Assembly: GCA_014155875.1 (NCBI GenBank)
Contig: JACEFZ010011721.1
Span: 186,001-250,000, forward strand
Length of the DNA stretch: 64,000 nt
Reading direction: 5' to 3'
Origin: Cepaea nemoralis
Lineage: Eukaryota > Mollusca > Gastropoda > Stylommatophora > Helicidae
In this document: positions 23,143-34,719 of the stretch, piece after piece
Layout: every line of letters starts with the position of its first letter
Position numbering within the stretch: the stretch's first letter is position 1
Made by a program: the position numbers and the translations under genes
Notes under the pieces: model-generated
Told to the model about the DNA's origin: nothing
Databases searched by the model: none
Seen by the model: only the letters and a program-made list of their open reading frames with translations

Positions 23143-23559
23143 TAGCGAGGGTGCTTGTTGTTTCACTAAGTATTTGTATATCGTATGTAGTATAAAGCTA
23201 GTTTGTGTTGTATGCCATGTAAGGTGTTACTGAAATATCTGTATTTTATACTTCTAAGAGGTGATGACGTCATAACCCACCACTCTATCATCTTATTGAT
23301 AGTGTCTCCAGTGCCACGAAAAAGGCTCATTGTGAGATATCGATCATTTCTCAAAGCGACAGCATCCGGGGTGCATGCCCATTACGAGCAAACATCGATA
23401 CGCCACTTAAAAGGCAACGACAAGACAAAATGGCGTCGAATACAGTGTAACGTACAAAACTTATGAGGTCATCGGTTGTCCATTCCATCATGGTCGACAA
23501 ATAGGCGCTCACTAACTTCACAATAGGCTCACTCAAATAAACATATAGGATGATAAGGC

Positions 23560-26320
23560 ATCGACCCAAATGTGAAAAATGACTGCCAAATACAGAAATA
23601 GTTCGTCCACATGTATGCAAACTAGGAAAATTTGTTAGTCGAACGGGACATATATTGACCAAGTAGGGAAATTTGAGAGCCATAAATGAAAAAATATAAT
23701 CCAAAGAGAGGAATATCTCATTCCAACTTATAAAAAGAAGGAAAATTCTCAACCAAATGAGAAAAAGTTAGACCAAGTATAGTAACATCGCAACCAAACT
23801 TATGAAAAGTAGGAAACTTTGTTACCCAAAGCGAAAAAACCTAGGTCAAGTAGGAAAATCTGTTAGCCAAATGTAAAAAATGTCGGTCAAATACAGAAAT
23901 AGTTCGTCCACACGTATGCAAACTAGGAAAATGTGTTAGTCGAACAGGATAAAATATTGCCCAAGTAGGGAAATTTGAGAGCCATAAGTGAAAAAATATA
24001 ATCCAAAGAGATGAATATCTCGTTCCAACTTATAAAAAGAATGAAAATGCTCAACCAAATGAGAAAAAGTTAGACCAAGTATAGTAACATCGCAACCAAA
24101 CTTATGAAAAGTAGGAAACTTTGTTAGCCAAAGCGAAAAAACCTAGGTCAAGTAGGAAAATCTGTTAGCCAAATATAAAAAATGTCGGCCAAATACAGAA
24201 ATACCTCGGCCGCACGTAGGCAAACAAGGAAAGGTTGTTACCCAGATAGGAAAAATATTGCCCAAGTAGGAAAATTTGATAGCCAAATGTAAAAAAAAAA
24301 AAAAAAATATCACCCAAAGAGAGGAATATCTCGGCCAGACTTATAAAAAAATAGGAGAACTATGTGCCAAATGGGAAAAAGTTAGGCCAAATACAGAAAT
24401 ATCTCAACCAAACATATAAAAAATAGGAAAATTGATAACCAAACGGGAAATATATTGACCAACTAGGGAAATGTGTTACTCAAAGAGGAAAAATAATGAC
24501 CAAGTAACGAAATACATCGCTCAAGCTTATGAAAACTACGAAACTTTGTTAGCCAAATGGAAGAAACCTTGGTCAAGTAGGAAAAATCTGTTAACCAATT
24601 GTGAAAAATGTCGGCCAAATGCAGAAATAGTTCGGCCACACGTATGCAAACAAGGAAAGGTTGTTAGCCAGATAGGAAAAGTATTAACCAAGTAAGAAAA
24701 TGTGATACCCAAAGGTGAAAAAATAGCAGACAAAGAGAGAAATATCTCATCCAAACTTATAAAAAGAAGGAAAATTCTCAACCAAATGAGAAAAAGTTAG
24801 ACCAAATATAGTAACATCTCAACCAAACTTATGAAAAGTAGGAAACTTTGTTAGCCAACGAGAATAAAAACCTTGTTCAAGTAGGAAAATCTGTTAGCCA
24901 AATGTAAAAAATGTCGGCCAAATACAGAAATACCTCGTCCGCACGTATGCAAACAAGGAAAGGTTGTTAGCCAGATAGGAAAAATATTGCCCAAGTAGGA
25001 AAATTTGATAGCCAAATGTAAAAAAAAAAATATCACCCAAAGAGAGGAATATCTCGGCCAGACTTATAAAAAGTAGGAGAACTATGTGCCAAATGGGAAA
25101 AAGTTAGGCCAAATACAGAAATATTTCAACCAAACATATAAAAAATAGGAAAATTGATAACCAAATGGGAAATATATTGACCAACTAGGGAAATGTGTTA
25201 CTCAAAGAGGAAAAATAATGACCAAGTAACGAAATACATCGCTCAAGCTTATGAAAATTACGAAACTTTGTTAGCCAAATGGAAGAAACCTTGGTCAAGT
25301 AGGAAAAATCTGTTAACCAATTGTGAAAAATGTCGGCCAAATGCAGAAATAGTTCGGCCACACGTATGCAAACAAGGAAAGGTTGTTAGCCAGATAGGAA
25401 AAGTATTAACCAAGTAAGAAAATGTGATACCCAAAGGTGAAAAAAATATCAGACAAAGAGAGAAATATCTCATCCAAACTTATAAAAAGAAGGAAAATTC
25501 TCAACCAAATGAGAAAAAGTTAGACCAAATATAGTAACATCTCAACCAAACTTATGAAAAGTAGGAAACTTTGTTAGCCAACGAGAATAAAAACCTAGGT
25601 CAAGTAGGAAAATCTGTTAGCCAAATGTAAAAAATGTCGGCCAAATACAGAAATACCTCGTCTGCACTTATTAAAATTAGGAAATATTTGTTAGCCAAAT
25701 AGTAAAAATATTGCCCAAGTAGGAAAATTTGATAGCCAAATGTAAAAAAAATATCACCCAAAGAGAGGAATATCTCGGCCAGAGTTATAAAAAGTAGGAG
25801 AACTATTTGCCAAATGGGAAAAAGTTACGCCAAATACAGAAATATCTCAAACAAACATATAAAAAATAGGAAAATTGATAACCAAACGGGAACTATATTG
25901 ACCAACTAGGGACATGTGTTACTCAAAGAGGAAAAATAATGACCAAGTAACGAAATACATCGCTCAAACTTATGAAAACTAGGAAACTTTGTTAGCCAAA
26001 GTGAAAAAAAACCTTGGTCAAGTAGGAAAATCTGTTAGCCAAATGTGAAAAATGTCGGACAAATGCAGAAATAGTTCGGTCACACATATGCAAACTAGGA
26101 AAAGTTGTTAGCCAGATAGGAAAAGTATTGGCCAAGTAGGAAAATTTGAAAGCCAAATGTGAAAAAAGATCACCCAAAGAGAGAAATATTGCGAACAATG
26201 TCGGCCAAATACAGAAATTTCTCAACCAAACTCATGAAAAGTAGGAACAACTTGTTACCCAAATAGAAAAAATATTGGTCAAGTAAAGAAATAGCGTGGT
26301 CAAACCTATAAAAACATACC
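23560..26320. repeat. CCAAAT-type tandem array, left arm
   Basis: Degenerate units with GTTAGCCAAATGTGAAAAA and AGTAGGAAAATTTGTTA. A 722-bp higher-order unit repeats almost exactly (24471 and 25193), and a unit of about 302 bp lies near 23580 and 23885. The short frames here are phase-locked to the repeat and are not genes. Confidence 0.9.
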
Positions 26321-26329
26321 AACATTTGT

Positions 26330-28080
26330 TAACACAACTTGGTCACTTGTTCTTACAAACTTGCTCGCTGGCTCAAACAATCTGTCCTCTTGCTATTACA
26401 ATCGGTCGACCTATCCTATCAACTCACACACTTACCATAACAACTGGCCCTTTTTCCCAACAACGTGTCCACCGACTCTCTCATATTAGCGACTCGCCCT
26501 ATCAACTTACCCACTGACTCTAACAACTTCCCCAACAGGGGCTCACAAAATTTCCACTTGTTATTACAAATTGTCGACAGTCTCGCCCAAATTACCACTT
26601 ACTCTTACAAACTGTCCCAACTGCGCGCACAAAGGTGTCCACTTGTGATTTCACGGCCTCCTCATCACATAGATAAGTAGCCCTTATAAAATACAAATGT
26701 ATCCCACAAGTCATACAGAAGTGTCCCCCATATTGTCATAAAAAAAAATATTTGTGTGTGTAGGTAAGTTCATGTCTTTGGCAGTTCATATTTTGTAAAT
26801 TCATTTCTTCAGCATAAGATTTGTGTAAGTTCACACCCTCAGCATAAATTTTGTTGTGTAAGTTCATGTCTTCGACAGTTCATGTTTTGCTAAGGCTTAG
26901 TTTTAGTGAAAAGGCAGAAGTCTATTGGCTAGAATTTCAACCTGAGTGGTCAAATACTAACACTGCCTGTGGACAGCTATTCTTACCCATGCGCTAAAGT
27001 TGAGAAAATGAACTTCCGTTGAATGGAAGCTACCGCAGACTTGACTTATTAAACCCCTCTGGAAGAAGTAGCGGCAGCTTAACCAGGAAAAGATCGAATT
27101 AGTTATCCCCCTTAGTCTGGGAATTATGAAAATATATGCTCACACAAGCGATATTACTCATGACGTCATATAAAAAAAATATAAACGATAACAAATGAGG
27201 CAGAGCCACAATTGTTATCGTTTATATATTTTTTATATGACGTCATGAGTAATATCGCTTGTGTGAGCATATATTTTCATAATTCCCAGACTAAGGGGGA
27301 TAACTAATTCGATCTTTTCCTGGTTAAGCTGCCGCTACTTCTTCCAGAGGGGTTTAATAAGTCAAGTCTGCGGTAGCTTCCATTCAACGGAAGTTCATTT
27401 TCTCAACTTTAGCGCATGGGTAAGAATAGCTGTCCACAGGCAGTGTTAGTATTTGACCACTCAGGTTGAAATTCTAGCCAATAGACTTCTGCCTTTTCAC
27501 TAAAACTAAGCCTTAGCAAAACATGAACTGTCGAAGACATGAACTTACACAACAAAATTTATGCTGAGGGTGTGAACTTACACAAATCTTATGCTGAAGA
27601 AATGAATTTACAAAATATGAACTGCCAAAGACATGAACTTACCTACACACACAAATATTTTTTTTTATGACAATATGGGGGACACTTCTGTATGACTTGT
27701 GGGATACATTTGTATTTTATAAGGGCTACTTATCTATGTGATGAGGAGGCCGTGAAATCACAAGTGGACACCTTTGTGCGCGCAGTTGGGACAGTTTGTA
27801 AGAGTAAGTGGTAATTTGGGCGAGACTGTCGACAATTTGTAATAACAAGTGGAAATTTTGTGAGCCCCTGTTGGGGAAGTTGTTAGAGTCAGTGGGTAAG
27901 TTGATAGGGCGAGTCGCTAATATGAGAGAGTCGGTGGACACGTTGTTGGGAAAAAGGGCCAGTTGTTATGGTAAGTGTGTGAGTTGATAGGATAGGTCGA
28001 CCGATTGTAATAGCAAGAGGACAGATTGTTTGAGCCAGCGAGCAAGTTTGTAAGAACAAGTGACCAAGTTGTGTTAACAA
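26330..28080. other. Inner region of the palindrome, no gene seen
   Basis: The innermost 870 bp of each arm. It holds a TGACGTCA octamer near 27160 and its mirror near 27240, and a short AAGTTCATGTCTTC direct repeat. No protein is recognisable. Confidence 0.6.
27195..27211. other. Palindrome centre, 17-base spacer
   Basis: ATGAGGCAGAGCCACAA separates CGATAACAA from its inverse TTGTTATCG. This is the only part of the 13-kb element not mirrored. Confidence 0.9.
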
Positions 28081-28084
28081 ATGT

Positions 28085-30845
28085 TGGTATGTTTTTATAG
28101 GTTTGACCACGCTATTTCTTTACTTGACCAATATTTTTTCTATTTGGGTAACAAGTTGTTCCTACTTTTCATGAGTTTGGTTGAGAAATTTCTGTATTTG
28201 GCCGACATTGTTCGCAATATTTCTCTCTTTGGGTGATCTTTTTTCACATTTGGCTTTCAAATTTTCCTACTTGGCCAATACTTTTCCTATCTGGCTAACA
28301 ACTTTTCCTAGTTTGCATATGTGTGACCGAACTATTTCTGCATTTGTCCGACATTTTTCACATTTGGCTAACAGATTTTCCTACTTGACCAAGGTTTTTT
28401 TCACTTTGGCTAACAAAGTTTCCTAGTTTTCATAAGTTTGAGCGATGTATTTCGTTACTTGGTCATTATTTTTCCTCTTTGAGTAACACATGTCCCTAGT
28501 TGGTCAATATAGTTCCCGTTTGGTTATCAATTTTCCTATTTTTTATATGTTTGTTTGAGATATTTCTGTATTTGGCGTAACTTTTTCCCATTTGGCAAAT
28601 AGTTCTCCTACTTTTTATAACTCTGGCCGAGATATTCCTCTCTTTGGGTGATATTTTTTTTACATTTGGCTATCAAATTTTCCTACTTGGGCAATATTTT
28701 TACTATTTGGCTAACAAATATTTCCTAATTTTAATAAGTGCAGACGAGGTATTTCTGTATTTGGCCGACATTTTTTACATTTGGCTAACAGATTTTCCTA
28801 CTTGACCTAGGTTTTTATTCTCGTTGGCTAACAAAGTTTCCTACTTTTCATAAGTTTGGTTGAGATGTTACTATATTTGGTCTAACTTTTTCTCATTTGG
28901 TTGAGAATTTTCCTTCTTTTTATAAGTTTGGATGAGATATTTCTCTCTTTGTCTGATATTTTTTCACCTTTGGGTATCACATTTTCTTACTTGGTTAATA
29001 CTTTTCCTATCTGGCTAACAACCTTTCCTTGTTTGCATACGTGTGGCCGAACTATTTCTGCATTTGGCCGACATTTTTCACAATTGGTTAACAGATTTTT
29101 CCTACTTGACCAAGGTTTCTTCCATTTGGCTAACAAAGTTTCGTAATTTTCATAAGCTTGAGCGATGTATTTCGTTACTTGGTCATTATTTTTCCTCTTT
29201 GAGTAACACATTTCCCTAGTTGGTCAATATATTTCCCATTTGGTTATCAATTTTCCTATTTTTTATATGTTTGGTTGAAATATTTCTGTATTTGGCCTAA
29301 CTTTTTCCCATTTGGCACATAGTTCTCCTACTTTTTATAAGTCTGGCCGAGATATTCCTCTCTTTGGGTGATATTTTTTTTTTACATTTGGCTATCAAAT
29401 TTTCCTACTTGGGCAATATTTTTCCTATCTGGCTAACAACCTTTCCTTGTTTGCATACGTGCGGACGAGGTATTTCTGTATTTGGCCGACATTTTTTACA
29501 TTTGGCTAACAGATTTTCCTACTTGAACAAGGTTTTTTATTCTCGTTGGCTAACAAAGTTTCCTACTTTTCATAAGTTTGGTTGAGATGTTACTGTATTT
29601 GGTCTAACTTTTTCTCATTTGGTTGAGAATTTTCCTTCTTTTTATAAGTTTGGATGAGATATTTCTCTCTTTGTCTGCTATTTTTTCACCTTTGGGTATC
29701 ACATTTTCTTACTTGGTTAATACTTTTCCTATCTGGCTAACAACCTTTCCTTGTTTGCATACGTGTGGCCGAACTATTTCTGCATTTGGCCGACATTTTT
29801 CACAATTGGTTAACAGATTTTTCCTACTTGACCAAGGTTTCTTCCATTTGGCTAACAAAGTTTCGTAGTTTTCATAAGCTTGAGCGATGTATTTCGTTAC
29901 TTGGTCATTATTTTTCCTCTTTGAGTAACACATTTCCTAGTTGGTCAATATATTTCCCGTTTGGTTATCAATTTTCCTATTTTTTATATGTTTGGTTGAG
30001 ATATTTCTGTATTTGGCCTAACTTTTTCCCATTTGGCACATAGTTCTCCTATTTTTTTATAAGTCTGGCCGAGATATTCCTCTCTTTGGGTGATATTTTT
30101 TTTTTTTTTTTACATTTGGCTATCAAATTTTCCTACTTGGGCAATATTTTTCCTATCTGGGTAACAACCTTTCCTTGTTTGCCTACGTGCGGCCGAGGTA
30201 TTTCTGTATTTGGCCGACATTTTTTATATTTGGCTAACAGATTTTCCTACTTGACCTAGGTTTTTTCGCTTTGGCTAACAAAGTTTCCTACTTTTCATAA
30301 GTTTGGTTGCGATGTTACTATACTTGGTCTAACTTTTTCTCATTTGGTTGAGCATTTTCATTCTTTTTATAAGTTGGAACGAGATATTCATCTCTTTGGA
30401 TTATATTTTTTCACTTATGGCTCTCAAATTTCCCTACTTGGGCAATATTTTATCCTGTTCGACTAACACATTTTCCTAGTTTGCATACGTGTGGACGAAC
30501 TATTTCTGTATTTGACCGACATTTTTTACATTTGGCTAACAGATTTTCCTACTTGACCTAGGTTTTTTCGCTTTGGGTAACAAAGTTTCCTACTTTTCAT
30601 AAGTTTGGTTGCGATGTTACTATACTTGGTCTAACTTTTTCTCATTTGGTTGAGAATTTTCCTTCTTTTTATAAGTTGGAATGAGATATTCCTCTCTTTG
30701 GATTATATTTTTTCATTTATGGCTCTCAAATTTCCCTACTTGGTCAATATATGTCCCGTTCGACTAACAAATTTTCCTAGTTTGCATACATGTGGACGAA
30801 CTATTTCTGTATTTGGCAGTCATTTTTCACATTTGGGTCGATGCC
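28085..30845. repeat. CCAAAT-type tandem array, right arm
   Basis: Inverse of 23560-26320, with the same 722-bp higher-order period (28987 and 29709). Confidence 0.9.
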
Positions 30846-31263
30846 TTATCATCCTATATGTTTATTTGAGTGAGCCTATTGTGAAGTTAGTGAGCGCCTA
30901 TTTGTCGACCATGATGGAATGGACAACCGATGACCTCATAAGTTTTGTACGTTACACTGTATTCGACGCCATTTTGTCTTGTCGTTGCCTTTTAAGTGGC
31001 GTATCGATGTTTGCTCGTAATGGGCATGCACCCCGGATGCTGTCGCTTTGAGAAATGATCGATATCTCACAATGAGCCTTTTTCGTGGCACTGGAGACAC
31101 TATCAATAAGATGATAGAGTGGTGGGTTATGACGTCATCACCTCTTAGAAGTATAAAATACAGATATTTCAGTAACACCTTACATGGCATACAACACAAA
31201 CTAGCTTTATACTACATACGATATACAAATACTTAGTGAAACAACAAGCACCCTCGCTATTCT

Positions 31264-31385
31264 ACTACTCCTACTATTACCACCACCACCACCACCACCA
31301 CCACCACCACCACCACCACCACCGCCGCCGCTACTACTACTACTACTACTACCACTACTACTACCACTACTACTATTACCAATAT
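31264..31385. repeat. ACC/ACT trinucleotide tract, right arm
   Basis: Inverse of the left-arm tract and one triplet shorter. Confidence 0.9.
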
Positions 31386-31904
31386 TATTACTATTTGTAT
31401 CCATGGTGTCGGAGATCATAGTTTATGGAGTGTCATACTGACCAATGTCAGGCGATAAGTCTCTTGCTGATGTTGGTGACTATTACTACTGGTGCTATTG
31501 GTACTATGAGTACCACCATTACATGAAGGTAATGCCGTTAATTGGGGATTTCTGTATTGTGAGTCAACCTCGGAATTGTTCAATGGTGTTGGAGATCGCA
31601 ATGTGTGGGTGGTACGTCCGTTGGTAAGACACGTGATGATGATGATAATTAGTACTATTGTTGGTATTGTTACTACTGGTACTACTACTACCGTTATAAA
31701 TATCACCTAACATACCCCTTGATAATGATGACTAACATTACTACGAAACAACTCTACTATTATTACTATACAACCACGCCAATTATAGACAATAGCGATA
31801 AACGTATTAGAACCTACTCGCCCTGATCAGCGACATCCTTCCCAGAGCAGACAGTTTGATACTTCATGACTGAGACACCCCAACCTCTAGACCTAACAAC
31901 TTGA

Positions 31905-32665
31905 CCACCTCTTGATCATCACCATGTCACTACACCTACTCTCCTCTACAATTTATGTGGTCACTCGACCACTTGACCACCACTTGACGACTATTTGACT
32001 ACATTTTGATCATCTTCGTGTCACTACACGTACTGTTCCCATCAATTTAAGGGGTAACTTGACCACTTGACCACATCTTGACCACCACTTGACCACACCC
32101 TGACCACCACTTGACCACCTCTTGATCATCACCACGTCACTACACGTACTCTCCCCAACAATTTAAGGGGTCATTTAACCACTTGACCACCCCTTGACCA
32201 CCGCTTGACCACCTCTTGACCACTAATTTACCACCCTTTAATCATCACCATATCATTACAACTACTTTCCCGACAATTTAAGTGGTCACTCGACCACTTG
32301 ACCACTGCTTGACCACTGCTTGACCACTAATTTACCACCCTTTAATCATCACCATATCATTACAACTACTTTCCACTAAAATTTTCCTCACTTGACCACC
32401 ACTTGACCACCGCTTGACCACTAATTTACCACCTCACGATCATCACCATATCACTACACCTACTTTCCCCGACAATTTAAGTGGTCACTCGACCACTTGA
32501 CCACCTCTTGACCACCACTTGACCACACCCTGACCACCACTTGACCACCTCTTGATCATCACCACGTCACTACACGTACCATCCCATACAATTTAAGGGG
32601 TCACTTGACCACCTCTTGACCGCTTGACCACCTCTTGACCACCTCTTGACCACCACTTGAGCACG
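31905..32665. repeat. GTGGTCAAG minisatellite, right arm
   Basis: Inverse of 21745-22505, with local unit rearrangements relative to the left arm. Confidence 0.9.
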
Positions 32666-32746
32666 TCATCGCACACCCTTAACTATAAGCGGTCACTTAC
32701 TATGTTTTTTTTTTTCCTTCTATATATATATTTTATTAACATTATT

Positions 32747-33412
32747 ATGTACCTTACTGTAGAAACCCTAAAAAAGAAAACTGTCTGGGATCTACCTCTA
32801 CAGATTGGGTTCTTTGTCTACCAGTATGCCAAGTTGCGCATGCTAGCTTTCTATTACGATTTTCTCGACAACTTTATCGCTAAAGAAGACTACCAACTCA
32901 CTGAAATGGACACTGACTCTCTCTATTTGGCCCTTAGCGCCGCCTCACTCTCTGAGGTGGTTAGACCACACCTTAGAGCAGAGTATGACAGAGTCTATAA
33001 TCACTGGTTCCCATCTGAAACCTGCCCTGTTCATAGAATTACCCCTAGTACTGATACCTGTCAGGATTGCCAGACTATCAAAGCCTATGAAAAGAGAACC
33101 CCCGGGCTTTTCAAACTAGAGTACGAAGGGGAGGGGATGGTCTCATTGTGTAGTAAGACGTATATTTGTGTTGGTGATTATGATAAAATCAGTACCAAAG
33201 GTCTGACCAAACACCACAACACGCATCTAAACAAAGACACATTTTTGGAAGTATTAAACACCCAAACACCGAGTGGGGGAACCAATATAGGCTTCAAAAC
33301 ACAAGACTCTTCTGTATATACATACACACAACATCGTAATTCACTGTCATATCTCTATATAAAAAGAAAGGTTGACAGTGATAATATCTCGACTATGCCA
33401 TTACTTATTTAA
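32747..33412 (+). pseudogene. polB: Polinton DNA polymerase B, C-terminal fragment (right arm)
   Basis: An open frame from ATG 32747 to stop 33412 (about 221 residues). Visible: PLQIGFFVYQYAKLRML, then EMDTDSLYLAL, the DTDS motif C of family B polymerases that binds catalytic metal; then LFKLEYEGEGMVSLCSKTYI and, at the end, SLSYLYIKRKV, as in the C-termini of Polinton protein-primed polymerases. A full enzyme exceeds 1,000 residues, so exonuclease, motif A and most of the palm are missing; the frame starts at the edge of the minisatellite. The natural C-terminus is kept. Upstream codons from 32657 are a low-complexity extension. It cannot polymerise DNA; its interest is as a marker of ancestry. 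Confidence 0.85.
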
Positions 33413-33716
33413 TATGTATTGTTTGTCTATATATGATTTAATAAAATTATTATATACCTTACTTGAGTCGTTTGTTTTCTTTATTGATGTTTTATGTCGT
33501 ATTTTTTATGTCGTACCTATAATTACTTGACCACGCACGCCACCTATGATGAGTCACTAGACCACGCCACCTCTGATGAGTCACTAGAACACGCCACTTA
33601 TGATGAGTCACTAGACCACGCCTACATTTTTGGGGAAAAAAGAGTTATCGCCCTTTGAGGTGGAATATCGATTCCCACCTCAAAAATGCGCTGGATGGAG
33701 CCCCACTTACACTACT

Positions 33717-34306
33717 ATCAAGCCTGTGTCCTTAGTACTCTTCTCTATGGCAGTGAAACCTGGACAACTTACTCACACCAAGAGAACAACTTAAACAGCT
33801 TTCATATGCGGTGTCTGCGAAGAATTCTTGGTATTAAGTGGCAAGACAAAATCACAAATACTGAAGTATTGGAAAGATCAGGTTGTGTGACAGTTTATTC
33901 CATGCTCAGTCTTCGTAGACTTAGATGGATAGGACATCTTAGGAGGATGGATGATGGTAGAATACCAAAGGATATCTTTTTTGGTGAATTACAGATGGGT
34001 AAGAGATCTCAGGGTCGGCCTCTACTACGATACAAAGATGTGTGTAAGCGGGACATGATTGATACAGGCATTGATAATGCACATTGGGAGCAAGTCGCCG
34101 CTGAACGTGTTGCATGGAGGGCAAATATCAGAAATGGAATAAAGTCAAAGGAGAAAATTATTGCAGAAAAGTCACACACCAAGCGTGTGAGACGTAAGAT
34201 GGTGCATGATGGTGGAAATGACCACGTGTTCACATGCACCCACTGTGAACGGACATTTACAGCGCAAATTGGCCTTATCAGTCACACTCGCTACCGCCAT
34301 AGTTAA
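33717..34306 (+). pseudogene. LINE RT C-terminal part with C2H2 zinc finger
   Basis: Continues the frame of 20265-20691 from the duplicated ATCAAG: ACVLSTLLYGSETW, MRCLRRILGIKWQDKI, TNTEVLERS, RRLRWIGHLRRMDDGR, RPLLRYKD, ending with CTHCERTFTAQIGLISHTR and two final His residues, a C2H2 zinc finger typical of the C-terminus of this LINE group. The frame has no stop until 34306. The apparent ATG at 33686 lies in the palindrome end and is not the native start. Confidence 0.85.
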
Positions 34307-34460
34307 AAGTTATTATGCCTTTTTAAAGCACAAACTATCGTCTGTCAAGACGGCAAGGTGCCAATGTATATAAGTGGATATCGTTTTGAATACACTTCTG
34401 TTGCATGTCTTAAGGATTTATTTTGTCAGTCTAGTAATTTCTGTTGCTCAAATTATATCT

Positions 34461-34706
34461 TTAAAAAAGTCGCTTAAAAGTCGACAGGATCGACTTCATT
34501 GCACCGGGTTTTATCCCATATGGCTCAGTCTCTTTCCGCAGCACGGAAAGCGTCGCACAAAGCACGAACTCCGTAGCTTTTAGTGACGACCCACAGGAGT
34601 CTCCGAAACATTTAACTCGTAAACCGAAGGGTGTGGCCCGGAATCGAACCCACAACCTTCAGAGCACGAGCCAAACGGCTTGACCACTTCGCCACAGAGA
34701 CTCCCA
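34461..34706 (-). mobile_element. tRNA-derived SINE with perfect target duplication
   Basis: TCAAATTATATCT flanks both sides (34448-34460, 34707-34719). On the minus strand the head resembles a Ser-type tRNA, with box A TGGCGAAGTGG and box B GGTTCGATTCC, the internal promoter of RNA polymerase III. A non-tRNA body of about 150 bases follows. It is not a functional tRNA gene because the acceptor stem does not close. Confidence 0.85.
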
Positions 34707-34719
34707 TCAAATTATATCT

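Larger units (their letters stand above)
20692..27194. repeat. Left arm of the 13-kb palindrome
   Basis: Order from the tip: terminal 95 bp; 28-bp direct repeats with CTAGTGACTCATCA (20786-20878); polB C-terminus (minus strand); GTGGTCAAG minisatellite; spacer; AGT/GGT trinucleotide tract; long CCAAAT-type tandem array; unique inner 870 bp with a short AAGTTCATGTCTTC repeat (26762-26890). It is the mirror of 27212-33716. Confidence 0.92.
20692..33716. mobile_element. Giant palindromic (fold-back) Polinton/Maverick derivative
   Basis: The element is 13,025 bp. Its ends are AGTAGTGTAAGTGGGG and the exact inverse. The 6-mer ATCAAG flanks both sides (20686-20691, 33717-33722). The LINE it interrupts reads through when element and one ATCAAG are removed. 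Left arm 20692-27194 and right arm 27212-33716 are inverse copies, near identical by eye, around a 17-base spacer. A 6-bp target duplication and AG...CT termini are Polinton hallmarks. Each arm encodes the C-terminus of a Polinton protein-primed DNA polymerase B about 300 bp from the tip, the place polB occupies in full Polintons. Integrase, ATPase, protease and capsid genes are missing, so it would move only with help in trans. Confidence 0.92.
27212..33716. repeat. Right arm of the 13-kb palindrome
   Basis: Inverse of the left arm with scattered substitutions, one-unit differences in simple repeats, and rearranged minisatellite units (for example around 32000-32110 and 32420). The polB fragment here has no frameshift. 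Confidence 0.92.
20265..34364 (+). mobile_element. 5'-truncated LINE with 14-bp target duplication, split by a 13-kb palindrome
   Basis: TGTATATAAGTGGA stands at 20251-20264 and again at 34365-34378. Between them, after removing 20692-33716 and one ATCAAG, lies a 1.07-kb 5'-truncated LINE whose coding frame is continuous across the excised palindrome (VYQ | ACVL). There is no poly(A) tail; the 3' end is GGCAAGGTGCCAA. Confidence 0.9.

Noticed and set aside
24471..29933. Repeated 74- and 81-residue frames in the palindrome arms
   Set aside because: They recur with the 722-bp and shorter periods of the tandem array on both strands; composition is that of the repeat, with no domain.
20692..33716. 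Palindrome as an assembly or hairpin-read artefact
   Set aside because: A missed adapter or chimeric read would make the flanks mirror each other too. Here the outer flanks differ (5' and 3' parts of one LINE), a 6-bp target duplication is present, and the arms differ by real indels.
34600..34706. A tRNA-Ser gene
   Set aside because: Boxes A and B fit but the acceptor stem does not close and the unit has SINE length and a target duplication.
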